Assembly: GCA_017382615.1 (NCBI GenBank)
Contig: JAFNZX010000138.1
Span: forward strand, 1 to 14,574
Reading direction: 5' to 3'
Origin: Clostridia bacterium
GTDB taxonomy: Bacteria; Bacillota; Clostridia; Oscillospirales; CAG-272
Length of the DNA stretch: 14,574 nt
The position numbers and the translations under genes were made by a program. The notes beneath the pieces are model-generated. The model did not search any database and was not told where the DNA came from. It saw only the letters and a list, made by a program, of their open reading frames with translations. Of the stretch, positions 1-7,434 are shown piece after piece. Every line of letters starts with the position of its first letter. Positions within the stretch are counted from its first letter, which is position 1.

Positions 1-30
1 GAAGGGGAACTCGTAAAGAAATTAGAATAG
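1..30 (+). CDS. possible C-terminal end of a truncated gene
   Basis: Frame 1 is open from the first base and reads EGELVKKLE followed by TAG at 28-30. The charged, helical-looking tail is a typical protein C-terminus, and the other two plus-strand frames give less protein-like endings. Nothing more of the gene lies in the window, so no family can be named. No intrinsic terminator is visible just downstream. Nine residues are weak evidence and the match could be chance. Confidence 0.25.
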   Translation, partial: EGELVKKLE

Positions 31-289
31 TATTATCTTAGCGGTTTTTGCAAAATCAAGACAGTTTCTGCTCGAAATTCATCTGCCCGACTTTCACGCA
101 CATTCCCCTTCCTCCCACTGCGCAAGCTTGCGGGAGCCCTCCTTCCCCCGAGGGGACGGCTTTTCGGCGCGCATCCGTTCCGCTTTCTTGCCTGCAGTGG
201 GTTTTTCCTTAACTTAATGACATTGCTCCGGGAGGGGGAAAGCGCGAAGACAAACGGTTTTTGCGCGTGATATTTTTATGAATTTCACT
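31..289. other. intergenic stretch with C/G-rich palindromic debris
   Basis: No convincing gene, RNA gene or promoter was found here. The stretch holds C-rich and G-rich blocks (about 103-165 and 228-240) around a 12-base palindrome CGCAAGCTTGCG at 121-132, flanked by CTCCC and GGGAG. These resemble the C-rich/G-rich hairpin at 14390-14416 and the block at 14539-14558. They may be decayed copies of one small intergenic repeat family. Confidence 0.4.
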
Positions 290-331
290 AATGAAAAAGA
301 GGCTGAATCAAGTCAAACTTGATTCAGCCTC
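290..331 (-). terminator. intrinsic terminator of the holA-kinase unit
   Basis: On the minus strand a perfect 15-bp stem (GAGGCTGAATCAAGT with its complement, 317-331 and 299-313) closes a 3-base loop and is followed by CTTTTTCATT. It lies 17 bases past the kinase stop codon. This is the canonical form of a Rho-independent terminator. Confidence 0.9.
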
Positions 332-348
332 ATTGTGATTTGCCAACA

Positions 349-1263
349 TCAGATCACAGGAGCCGTGCAAGGCGTGTTGCACGCAAGGAAGGCGTCGACC
401 TCGTCTGCGGTGGGTACGCTGGGGGCAGCACCGGGGCGGGAAACGGCAATGGCACTTGCCGCGCTTGCGCGGCGGATCGCGTCTGCGGCGCTTGCGCCTT
501 TGCTGACAGCTCCGATAAAGAATCCGGTAAAGGTATCACCTGCAGCGGTGGTGTCCACGGCGGTCACGGGGAAAATGCCGTGAGAGACGCGCTGCTTGCC
601 GTCGTCGTACACGCAACCGTCCTTACCAAGCGTCAGCACGACCTTAAGGGAAGGATAAAACTTGCGGATTGCGTCAAGAATCTCTGTGGGGGCGTCGTAG
701 CCCGTCAGCTGCTTGCCCTCGGTTTCGTTGAGCAGGATGTAGTCCACGTATTCAAGTCCTGCGGCAATCAGGCTCTTATCAAAGGGAGAGGGGTTGAGCA
801 CCACGATCATGCCCTTTGCCTTGGCGGCATTGATCAGGTAGGGCAGGGAGGAGATCTCGTTTTGCAGCACCAGCCAGTCGCCTGCATCAAAGCTTGCAAG
901 CACCTCGTCTGCAAACGCGGAATCAATGCATTGATTTGCGCCGCCGTAAAGAAGGATGCAGTTGCGACCTCTGGGATCTACCTGAATGATGGCGTGACCC
1001 GTGGGGGTATCGACGCGGCGCACGTACTGCGTATTGACGCCTGCGCTTTTAAGCATATCTGTCAGCATATCCCCCTCGGGGCCAATGCAGCCTGCGTGAA
1101 CGGTGTCAGCTCCCGCGCGCGCAAGCGCAACGGATTGGTTGAGCCCCTTTCCGCCGCAAAAGGTGTTGCGCACGGTGGAGGCAAGCGTTTCTCCCTCAGC
1201 AACAAAGTGGTCAACCGAGTACACGTAATCCAGATTAAGCGAACCGAAGTTGAGAATTTTCAT
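349..1263 (-). CDS. rbsK: ribokinase-like PfkB-family sugar kinase
   Basis: A 304-residue cytoplasmic kinase of the PfkB/ribokinase family, predicted to phosphorylate a sugar, most likely ribose, with ATP. Ribokinase signatures appear in order: GSLNLD at 7-12 (sugar-binding Asn and Asp), GGKGLNQS at 37-44, Glu136 in the LVLQNE strand, NETEG at 179-183, the anion-hole/catalytic block DTTAAGDTF at 237-245 with Asp243 as the likely base, and GAAPSVP at 278-284 near the monovalent-cation site. Length is normal for ribokinase. The ATG is preceded by GGAGA at a good distance. It starts 18 bases after the holA stop, so the two are probably co-transcribed. No ribose transporter or rbsD lies nearby, so the substrate is inferred from residues alone; another pentose or a nucleoside is possible. 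Confidence 0.8.
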   Translation of the reverse strand: MKILNFGSLNLDYVYSVDHFVAEGETLASTVRNTFCGGKGLNQSVALARAGADTVHAGCIGPEGDMLTDMLKSAGVNTQYVRRVDTPTGHAIIQVDPRGRNCILLYGGANQCIDSAFADEVLASFDAGDWLVLQNEISSLPYLINAAKAKGMIVVLNPSPFDKSLIAAGLEYVDYILLNETEGKQLTGYDAPTEILDAIRKFYPSLKVVLTLGKDGCVYDDGKQRVSHGIFPVTAVDTTAAGDTFTGFFIGAVSKGASAADAIRRASAASAIAVSRPGAAPSVPTADEVDAFLACNTPCTAPVI

Positions 1264-1281
1264 AATGTATCTCCTTTTTCG

Positions 1282-2310
1282 TTAAGAGCAGATCAATTTT
1301 TCGAGTGGGGCGTAGCCCTTGCCGCTGCCCTTGACCTCTGCATCTGCCTTGGCTGCAGCCGTGATCAGTGCGTGCACGCGCTCTCGGCTCATGCCGCGCA
1401 GACTTTTTTGATACCGGGCAAGCTTGTATTCGTTCATTTTTAAGGCAGCAGCAATTTCGGGTGCGGAAAGCCCCTTGTCGGAGAGCGTTTTGATTGCGAG
1501 CATATCGCTGTATACACCGCTGATTTCGCCCAGCACCGCCACCGGCTCTACGCGGCGAAAGCGCATGTCGTCTAAAATCACCAGCGCGTCGGCACGTCTG
1601 CCTTCTGAAATGGCGTTAGCCAGCGCGAAAGCACCAATCTCGGTAACGGGAATGGTGACGGCGTCTACGTCCTGCACGGTAACCGTTTGCCTTGCGTGCG
1701 AAAGGGCGTAGCAGGCAACCTTATCAATCTCGCCTGCCAGGTTGAACATATCGCGACCGCAAACGTCCACGGTGTATTGCGCCACCTCGGCAGAGGCGGC
1801 AGCGCCGTGTGCGGCATAGTGCTTTTGCGCCCAGGCGGTCAGCTTGGCGGGGGTGGGGTGATCAAATTGCACGGGGGCTGCAAGCTCGGAAATGGCTTTG
1901 AGCTGTGCGGAGGGACGCTTGGCACTTCCCGGGTCAAAGCCGTTTGAGGGGGTGGAAACGATCAGGGTGTTGTAGTCGTAGTCCTCAAGTGATTCAAGTG
2001 CGCGGCAAAAATCCTGAAATTCACCTTGCTTGAGTGCGCCTACGTCCAGCCCGTGCACAATGACCAGCTTGCGCTCTGCCATCATGGGTGGGGGGGCAAG
2101 CGCATCGAGCAGGCGGTCGGCGGTGTATTCGCGCCCGTCCAGCGTGACGTTGTTGAAAATGTCAAACGCAGGGTCACCGCCCAGAATTTCGCGTGCTTGC
2201 GTCAGCGTGGCGTTTTTGAGATAATCCTCCTCGCCAAAGAAAAAGTAGCAGGAGCGCGGTGCGCTCTTGATCTCCCTGCGGAAATCGACGTCCTTGATAA
2301 TGGGGTTCAC
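1282..2310 (-). CDS. holA: DNA polymerase III subunit delta
   Basis: HolA is the clamp-loader subunit that opens the sliding beta clamp in the replisome. The 342-residue product has the family hallmarks: an N-terminal FFFGEEDYL strand-loop at about 23-31, a degenerate AAA+ fold with LVIVHGL, a middle helical region, and a C-terminal domain ending GYAPLEKLI. The length fits the family. An ATG at 2328 is in frame, but its reading runs through the ribosome binding site itself: on the minus strand AGGAGG sits 7 bases before a GTG at 2310-2308. I therefore take the GTG, giving MNPIIKDVDF. It is first in a two-gene unit with the kinase, driven by the promoter at 2344-2372. holA next to a sugar kinase is not a functional pairing I recognise. 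Confidence 0.93.
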   Translation of the reverse strand: MNPIIKDVDFRREIKSAPRSCYFFFGEEDYLKNATLTQAREILGGDPAFDIFNNVTLDGREYTADRLLDALAPPPMMAERKLVIVHGLDVGALKQGEFQDFCRALESLEDYDYNTLIVSTPSNGFDPGSAKRPSAQLKAISELAAPVQFDHPTPAKLTAWAQKHYAAHGAAASAEVAQYTVDVCGRDMFNLAGEIDKVACYALSHARQTVTVQDVDAVTIPVTEIGAFALANAISEGRRADALVILDDMRFRRVEPVAVLGEISGVYSDMLAIKTLSDKGLSAPEIAAALKMNEYKLARYQKSLRGMSRERVHALITAAAKADAEVKGSGKGYAPLEKLICS

Positions 2311-2343
2311 GTGCGCCCCTCCTTTCATGTGTTGCTTTTACTA

Positions 2344-2372
2344 ATTATAACACGGTTTGGGTGCGGAGTCAA
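2344..2372 (-). promoter_or_regulatory. sigma-A promoter of holA
   Basis: On the minus strand TTGACT (2372-2367), a 17-base spacer and TATAAT (2349-2344) precede the holA ribosome binding site by about 20 bases. The match to the vegetative consensus is near perfect. Confidence 0.88.
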
Positions 2373-2401
2373 TGCTAACATTCGGCTAAACTCCAAAATT
2401 G

Positions 2402-2559
2402 ATGAAAAGTTTTGATCAAACTTTTTCAAAAGTTTGCAGGGTCTTGGGGCAGCGCCCCGAGTCGCGCCCGCAGGCGCGAAATCATCTATTCGCCGTTTTT
2501 TGGTTCTTTTTTGCGGCTACTTAGCCAAAAAAGAACGGAGAGAATTTTCTCAACGTAAC
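2402..2559 (+). repeat. structured dispersed repeat, copy 1 of 3
   Basis: First of three related intergenic copies in this window. Four consecutive hairpins are visible. H1 is CAAACTTTT with its complement (2417-2425/2428-2436). H2 is CTTGGGGC with GCCCCGAG (2443-2450/2454-2461, one G-T pair). H3 is TCGCGCC with GGCGCGA around a CGCA loop (2462-2468/2473-2479). H4 is GTTCTTTTTT with AAAAAAGAAC plus an inner GGCT/AGCC stem (2503-2518/2523-2536). A GGAGAG...CTCAA tail follows. It lies between the divergent holA and MATE promoters. Strand is assigned by alignment with the other copies, not by expression data. No ORF spans it credibly. Confidence 0.8.
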
Positions 2560-2648
2560 ACGTTATGCAAATCCCCATGTCGTACCAAAAAACACAACTT
2601 GCCACATAGGGTTCCCGTGAACGCGCCCCGATTTGGCGTATATGGCTA

Positions 2649-2677
2649 TTGACGCGTCCTTGGATTTGTGGTATAAT
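2649..2677 (+). promoter_or_regulatory. sigma-A promoter of the MATE gene
   Basis: TTGACG (2649-2654), a 17-base spacer and TATAAT (2672-2677) lie about 54 bases before the TTG start. It is downstream of repeat copy 1, so the repeat is not in the MATE leader. Confidence 0.85.
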
Positions 2678-2730
2678 CTTTACGTTATTGTCGATTATTT
2701 TGTAATATTGTAGAAAAGGAAGAAAAAACA

Positions 2731-4197
2731 TTGTCGAATACTCTTGCAAGAGAAAATAAAATGGGCACCATGCCCGTGGGCAAGCTGCTGATTTCCATGT
2801 CACTACCCATGATTGCATCCATGCTGGTGCAGGCGTTTTATAACGTGGTGGATACCGTGTTCGTATCGTATATTCCGTACGAGGGCGAGGGCGCGTCTCC
2901 TGCGGTTGCCGCGCTGAGCATTGCGTTTATCGTGCAGAATTTGCAGATCGCCGTGGGTGTGGGTACGGGTGTCGGTGTCAACGCGCTGATCTCGCAAAAT
3001 CTTGGCAGAAAGGATTTTAAAACCGCAAATGCCATTGCCGCAAACGGCATGTTCTTGGCAATTTGCAATTACGTCTTCTTTTTGCTGTTGGGACTTTTTG
3101 CCGTTCGCCCCTTCGTGCAGCTCATGAACCAATCCGACCCTGCCGTGGTTGAGGCGGGTGTTTCCTATCTTTCCATTATTCTGATTTTTTCATTCGGCTC
3201 GTGCGCGCAGCTCATGGTGGAAAAGCTGATGCAATCCTCGGGCAGAACCATGATGTCCATGTTCACGCAAGGTCTTGGTGCGATTATCAACATCGTGCTT
3301 GACCCGTTCTTTATCCTCGAGGGCGGCACGGAGCTGTTTGGCGGCGTTGTGACCATGCCCTTTGGTCTGGGGCTTGGTGTTGCAGGCGCGGCTATGGCAA
3401 CCGTCATAGGACAGATTTTGTCGGCAATCTTCGGCATTGTGATCAATCACAAGCTCAATCGCGACGTGCATCTCTCCTTCCGCGGCTTCAAGCCGAGCTG
3501 GAAGCTGATCAAGGAAATTTACGTCATCGGCATTCCGTCTATTATCATGGGCTCCATCGGCTCGGTCATGACGGGAGGTCTTAACCTGATCTTTAACGGT
3601 TTTGGTGCGATGACCACGGCAGCACAGAACGTGCTGGGCATTTATTTCAAGCTGCAAAGCTTCGTGTTCATGCCGGTGTTTGGACTCAACAACGGTCTGA
3701 TCCCCATCGTGGCGTACAATTACGGCGCACAAAAGCGCAAAAGGATCGTGCGTGTAGCGGTCATTTCTTGCTTGTTCGCGCTGTGCTTTATGGCTGTAGG
3801 ATTGGTGCTGATGCAGCTCATTCCCGCGCAGATGATGAGCATATTCAACGTAGCCCAGGGCTCTCCCGAAATGGAGATCGGGATGCAGGCATTGCGCATC
3901 ATTTCACTGAGCTTTATCTTTGCGGGCATATCCATTACCATAGGCGGTGTGTTCAGTGCATTCGGTAAGAGCTTGTTTTCCATGTTCGTGTCCATTGCGC
4001 GTCAGCTGCTGGTGCTGCTGCCCGTGGCGTATCTGCTGGCGCAGACCGCGGACGGATTGATGGCAATCTGGTGGGCGTTCCCGATTGCCGAGCTGATGTC
4101 CATTGTTGCAAGCATCGTCTTTTTGATCGTTTTGTGGCACAAAACCATAAAACATCTGCCTTTGGACGGTTTGATCGTGCGTAGCGAGGACATATGA
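2731..4197 (+). CDS. MATE-family efflux transporter
   Basis: A 488-residue integral membrane protein of the MATE family, which export drugs or metabolites by Na+ or H+ antiport. The first segment carries the typical LISMSLPMIASMLVQAFYNVVD block with Asp41, followed by VGVNALISQNLGRKD around 82-95. A second, homologous half begins near 260 (IYVIGIPSIIMGSIGS). About twelve hydrophobic segments fit the two-bundle fold, and length is normal. The TTG start is chosen because AAGGA at 2716-2720 stands 10 bases before it; the next ATG (residue 11) has no comparable site. It has its own promoter and no clear terminator before the rpmH promoter. Substrate cannot be told. It is a MepA/NorM-like accessory gene upstream of the core operon. 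Confidence 0.92.
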   Translation: MSNTLARENKMGTMPVGKLLISMSLPMIASMLVQAFYNVVDTVFVSYIPYEGEGASPAVAALSIAFIVQNLQIAVGVGTGVGVNALISQNLGRKDFKTANAIAANGMFLAICNYVFFLLLGLFAVRPFVQLMNQSDPAVVEAGVSYLSIILIFSFGSCAQLMVEKLMQSSGRTMMSMFTQGLGAIINIVLDPFFILEGGTELFGGVVTMPFGLGLGVAGAAMATVIGQILSAIFGIVINHKLNRDVHLSFRGFKPSWKLIKEIYVIGIPSIIMGSIGSVMTGGLNLIFNGFGAMTTAAQNVLGIYFKLQSFVFMPVFGLNNGLIPIVAYNYGAQKRKRIVRVAVISCLFALCFMAVGLVLMQLIPAQMMSIFNVAQGSPEMEIGMQALRIISLSFIFAGISITIGGVFSAFGKSLFSMFVSIARQLLVLLPVAYLLAQTADGLMAIWWAFPIAELMSIVASIVFLIVLWHKTIKHLPLDGLIVRSEDI

Positions 4198-4239
4198 GTA
4201 AAAAAATGAGAAAATTCTTTTGAAATTTTCAAAAAAGAC

Positions 4240-4269
4240 TTGACAATTCGAGGCGTTTGTGTATATAAT
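4240..4269 (+). promoter_or_regulatory. sigma-A promoter of the rpmH-rnpA-yidDC-jag unit
   Basis: A perfect TTGACA (4240-4245), 18-base spacer and TATAAT (4264-4269) lie about 85 bases before the rpmH start, as expected of a strongly expressed ribosomal protein gene. Confidence 0.88.
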
Positions 4270-4354
4270 ATATGATGTCATTGTGTAAAAGCGAAAATGT
4301 CGGCTGTGAAACGATAACGCTTCCGATATTGAAACTGCAAGGAGGTGCTAAAAC

Positions 4355-4489
4355 ATGCTTAGAACTTATCAACCTAAAAAGCGTCAGAGAAAGAAGGAGC
4401 ACGGTTTCAGAAAGAGAATGAAGACCGCTGACGGCAGAAACGTTCTCAAGAGACGTCGTGCAAAGGGCAGAAAGAGACTGACTTACTGA
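4355..4489 (+). CDS. rpmH: 50S ribosomal protein L34
   Basis: A 44-residue, highly basic protein starting MLRTYQPKKRQRKKEHGFRK and ending in a run of Arg/Lys then LTY. This is the standard length and pattern of bacterial L34, a small component of the large ribosomal subunit. The ATG follows AAGGAGG at 4339-4345 with ideal spacing. It lies just upstream of rnpA, the near-universal pairing, but here separated by 318 bases instead of the usual short gap. Confidence 0.98.
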   Translation: MLRTYQPKKRQRKKEHGFRKRMKTADGRNVLKRRRAKGRKRLTY

Positions 4490-4513
4490 TTTCCCCTTTG
4501 GAAAATCAAACAT

Positions 4514-4577
4514 AAAAACCGCCGATGGCATATACATCACATGCTTTGTACTGTTTTGTTAGGTCATCGGGGTTTTT
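4514..4577 (+). terminator. attenuator-like hairpin after rpmH
   Basis: AAAAACC-CCGATG (4514-4527, with one bulged G) pairs with CATCGG-GGTTTTT (4565-4577) around a 37-base loop, and the 3' arm ends in five T. It lies 25 bases past the rpmH stop. Inference: a partial terminator giving more rpmH than rnpA mRNA, since L34 is needed in far larger amounts. The long loop makes efficiency uncertain. Confidence 0.6.
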
Positions 4578-4726
4578 CTTTGCCGGCTTTGAAAAATTGC
4601 GGATTACTGCACCGCTGCGGTCAAAGCGGCTCGACGATCGCCAAGATCGCCGTCGCCTTGCTTTATCCCTTGCGGCTTGTACTGCACAATTTTTCTGTGC
4701 CGGGGCTTAAAAAAACGCGGATAACT
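4546..4726 (+). repeat. degenerate direct duplication between rpmH and rnpA
   Basis: Two segments share the order TTGTACTG ... TTTTTCT.TGCCGG ... GCGGAT.ACT: 4546-4608 and 4677-4726. The T-run to ACT parts (4573-4608 and 4690-4726) match at about 29 of 37 positions by eye. The first T-run is the 3' end of the hairpin at 4514-4577; the second has no equally strong hairpin before it. No ORF is credible in 4490-4807, so this spacer is non-coding. Confidence 0.5.
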
Positions 4727-4807
4727 TTTCCGCATCGAACGTAATATCATCACAAACCACGGAAGCAATCGACACAAAAGACACAAGACAAAAAAGGGGG
4801 CGAGAGG

Positions 4808-5197
4808 GTGAAGGAAACCGCAATTAAAGAAAATCACCTGTATCTCAAGGCGTTCAGGCAGGGAGGACGATTCGTGGGCAAGACGGTTGCCGTCTACGTG
4901 CTCAAGGATTATGCTGCCAAAAGGCTGATGCTTGCCAATCCCGAAAAGAAATACCTCAACAGGCTGGGGCTCTCGGTCACCAAAAAGGTGGGCGGAGCGG
5001 TCGGGCGTAACCGCGCCAAGCGCATTATTCGCGCAGCGTACAGACAGCTGGTGGGCAAAAAAAAGCTCAAAACGGGGTATCTGATCGTGATTAGTGCAAA
5101 ACCCGAGATCGCGGGCAAGAGCTCGCAAGACGTGTATACGGATCTGTCGTTCGCCTTCAAAAAGCTGGATATGTACCTCAAGGAACAGACCCCGTGA
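4808..5197 (+). CDS. rnpA: ribonuclease P protein component
   Basis: RnpA is the protein subunit that helps the RNase P RNA cleave 5' leaders from pre-tRNAs. The 129-residue basic protein shows the family core: LSVTKKVGGAVGRNRAKR at 55-72, containing the RNR motif that forms the RNA-binding face, then IIRAAYR. The N-terminus has the usual FRQGGRFVG block. A GTG start at 4808 follows AAGGGGG (4794-4800) by 7 bases. The stop TGA (5195-5197) overlaps the GTG of yidD as GTGA, so the two are translationally coupled. Confidence 0.97.
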   Translation: MKETAIKENHLYLKAFRQGGRFVGKTVAVYVLKDYAAKRLMLANPEKKYLNRLGLSVTKKVGGAVGRNRAKRIIRAAYRQLVGKKKLKTGYLIVISAKPEIAGKSSQDVYTDLSFAFKKLDMYLKEQTP

Positions 5198-5490
5198 ATT
5201 ATTTATGTAAATTACTCATTCGCTTTTACAGAAAATTTTTATCTCCGCTCAAGCCGCATCCCACGTGTAGGTTTACGCCTACGTGTTCTGCCTACGCTTT
5301 GGAAGCGTATACTCATCGTGGCTTTGTCGTTGCCTCGTTACTGACTGCGTGGCGCATTCTGCGGTGCAACCCGTGTTGCCCTGCGGGATACGATCCCGTA
5401 CCTATGACGGGCTTCAAAACTATGGGATGGCGGTACAAAAAAGTGAAAAAGTCTGAGCGAGAGGGAAGTGACAACGCGTCCGACGTATGA
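5194..5490 (+). CDS. yidD: membrane protein insertion efficiency factor YidD
   Basis: YidD is a small membrane-associated protein that assists YidC-dependent membrane protein insertion. The 98-residue product has all family marks: an amphipathic start LIRFYRKFLSPL, CRFTPTCSAYALEA at 25-38, HRG at 41-43, RCNPC at 57-61 and GYDPVP at 65-70. The tail beyond residue 80 is charged and longer than in most YidD proteins of about 70-85 residues. It begins with GTG overlapping the rnpA stop, and yidC follows after about 96 bases, the classical order. Confidence 0.96.
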   Translation: MNYLCKLLIRFYRKFLSPLKPHPTCRFTPTCSAYALEAYTHRGFVVASLLTAWRILRCNPCCPAGYDPVPMTGFKTMGWRYKKVKKSEREGSDNASDV

Positions 5491-5574
5491 TCGGACAGCC
5501 CCGCCTTATTGATTCCGATAAGGTATGCGGGCGAACAACTCCATAAGAGGGCGAAAGCCTTCACAAATACGAGA

Positions 5575-5581
5575 GAGGAAG
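5575..5581 (+). promoter_or_regulatory. ribosome binding site deciding the yidC start
   Basis: GAGGAAG at 5575-5581 stands 5 bases before an in-frame TTG (5587-5589). The next ATG (5617) has no Shine-Dalgarno match close by, and the upstream ATG (5509) would place a charged, non-signal sequence ahead of the signal peptide. Confidence 0.65.
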
Positions 5582-5586
5582 TATTT

Positions 5587-7413
5587 TTGCCCCGTGGCAA
5601 AAAACGAAACGAAACTATGAAGAAAACGAACGTAAGGCAAATGCTTGTCAAGCTGCTTGCGGGAGTGATGCTGGCGTTTGTGCTGATCGGTGCAACCGTT
5701 CCCGCTGCATTTGCAGAGGAGGCTACCACCGAGGCGCAGAGCGCAGAGCAAACCACCGAGGCGGAAACCTCGGCACCCGAGCAGGAAGCAGGTAACGTAA
5801 GCCTTTCCGAGGATCAGATCAAGGCACTTGCTGAGATGCTCAGCGCGAATGATCTTGCACGTCAGCTGTTCATGGCTGCAGCAGGCTATAATCAGTGGAA
5901 TGCGTACCTGAAGTTCACCGCAAACGAGGGAAAGTACCTCAATGATAAGGGCGAATTCAACTTTGATACCACGCTGACCAAGGATAACGGCTTTACCGCT
6001 ATGGACTCCTTTGACGCAGGGTATGCAAGACAGATTCTCAAGGACGCTGCTGAAAAGTCCAAGAAGGACGTCACCGTTCCCGAAACGCTGACCGAGCCCG
6101 ATGCAAAGGCAATCGTTGCAAAAATGCAGACCGCGGTAGACCTTGAAAACAAGGGTAACTTTATCGATGCGATTCTGCGCGGCGTTGGCTACGTGCTGGG
6201 ACTGATGACCAAGTATCTGACCTTTGGAACCAACAACTATATTCTGTCGCTTTTGTATTTCGGTCTGATCGTTGAGCTGCTCATGATCCCTATGGCGATC
6301 TCGCAGCAAAAGAACATGATCAAGCAGGCAAAGCTGCGTCCCAAGGAAATGGCGATCCGCAGACGTTATGCCGGCAGAAACGACCAGGCAACCATGCAAA
6401 AGGTCAACCAGGAGATTCAGGAGCTTTATCAAAAGGAAAATTACAGCCCCTTCAGCGGCTGTCTGCCTCTTTTGATCCAGCTTCCTATCATGATTGCGCT
6501 GTACCAGGTCGTTATCGACCCCGCATTCTACGTGCTGGGTCAGGCGAAGGCGTTCTCCGGTGCAATGATGCAGTATTTCACCACCTCTCAGGCAGCAGGC
6601 GGCTTTGGCGGCGTGCTGGGCTCGCAGAGAGGTACGATTGAGATCCTTTCCAAGCTGCGCGAGAACGGTATTGAGGCTTTTGAGAGCTTGAAGAGCTTTG
6701 GCTATTTCTCTAACTCCGAGGCACTGTACAACGCGCTGCACGGTATTGAGGAGGCAGGCGGTATTCCCAGTGTCAACATCGGCTCCTGGAACTTCGGTCT
6801 GAATCCCTGGAGCGCAGTAAGCACGGGCAGCGGCTTCTTTGCAAGCCACTGGTGGCTGTTGCTCGTTCCCGTACTGACCTTTGTTGTGTATTTTGCATCC
6901 ACCAAAATCAACCGCAAGCTGTCCTACCAGCCCACCACCGCGGAAAACGACAAGGCAACCGGCTGCTCCAACAATATGATGGATATCATGATGCCTCTGA
7001 TGAGCGTATATATCTCGTTCATCGTACCCGCAGCAATCGGTGTGTACTGGATGTTCAAGAGCGTGCTGACTACCGTTAAGCAGTTGATCATGAAAAAGGT
7101 AATGCCTCTTCCCACCTTTACCGAGGAGGATTACAAGGCAGCGGAAAAGGAGCTTTACGGCAAAAATCCGTCCAAGCCCCATAAGGCAAGCAATGGCGGC
7201 ACCAAAAACCCCAACGTGCGCTCGCTGCACCATATTGACGACGATGAATATGACTCCAAGGGCAATTATATCGGCAGACCTGCCGCAGCGGAAACTACGC
7301 AGACCGAGAGCGGCAACGCCGCCAGCGGTCAGGCTCCCGCCATGGCAGCCCCCCTTAAGGACGAGTCGGATAAGCATCCCAAGAGTGGCGATGCCGATGA
7401 TCAAAATTCATAA
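5587..7413 (+). CDS. yidC: YidC/Oxa1 family membrane protein insertase
   Basis: YidC inserts proteins into the cytoplasmic membrane, alone or with Sec. Numbering from the TTG start gives 608 residues. Residues 1-43 form a basic stretch, a hydrophobic core and an AFA|EE signal peptidase I site with no lipobox cysteine. A Thr/Glu/Ala-rich linker follows, then an extracellular helical domain to about 212. The Oxa1 core has a first transmembrane segment about 217-237, a cytoplasmic hairpin (QQKNMIKQAKLRPKEM), FSGCLPLLIQLPIMIALYQ at 289-307, an extracellular insert of about 110 residues, and three more segments between about 420 and 500. A hydrophilic cytoplasmic tail of about 100 residues ends the protein. 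It is much longer than the Bacillus SpoIIIJ type. The groove position normally Arg is Glu230 by alignment. The ATG at 5617 is the alternative start. Confidence 0.93.
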   Translation: MPRGKKRNETMKKTNVRQMLVKLLAGVMLAFVLIGATVPAAFAEEATTEAQSAEQTTEAETSAPEQEAGNVSLSEDQIKALAEMLSANDLARQLFMAAAGYNQWNAYLKFTANEGKYLNDKGEFNFDTTLTKDNGFTAMDSFDAGYARQILKDAAEKSKKDVTVPETLTEPDAKAIVAKMQTAVDLENKGNFIDAILRGVGYVLGLMTKYLTFGTNNYILSLLYFGLIVELLMIPMAISQQKNMIKQAKLRPKEMAIRRRYAGRNDQATMQKVNQEIQELYQKENYSPFSGCLPLLIQLPIMIALYQVVIDPAFYVLGQAKAFSGAMMQYFTTSQAAGGFGGVLGSQRGTIEILSKLRENGIEAFESLKSFGYFSNSEALYNALHGIEEAGGIPSVNIGSWNFGLNPWSAVSTGSGFFASHWWLLLVPVLTFVVYFASTKINRKLSYQPTTAENDKATGCSNNMMDIMMPLMSVYISFIVPAAIGVYWMFKSVLTTVKQLIMKKVMPLPTFTEEDYKAAEKELYGKNPSKPHKASNGGTKNPNVRSLHHIDDDEYDSKGNYIGRPAAAETTQTESGNAASGQAPAMAAPLKDESDKHPKSGDADDQNS

Positions 7414-7434
7414 GACTGATAAGAGGATAGAATC

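Noticed and set aside
319..1443. 374-residue plus-strand reading frame
   Set aside because: It is the complement of the ribokinase-like gene and the 3' end of holA, has no ribosome binding site and shows a shadow-frame composition rich in Cys, His and Gly.
2349..2372. Plus-strand -10-like TATAAC as a promoter for repeat copy 1
   Set aside because: There is no acceptable -35 on that strand; the signal is the reverse face of the holA promoter.
4206..4236. GAAAATT/AATTTTC hairpin as a MATE terminator
   Set aside because: The stem is short and purely weak, and it is followed by A rather than T on the plus strand.
5506..7404. 632-residue minus-strand frame opposite yidC
   Set aside because: It exactly shadows yidC, which has clear domains and a ribosome binding site. 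The minus frame is Cys/His/Leu rich with no recognisable family.
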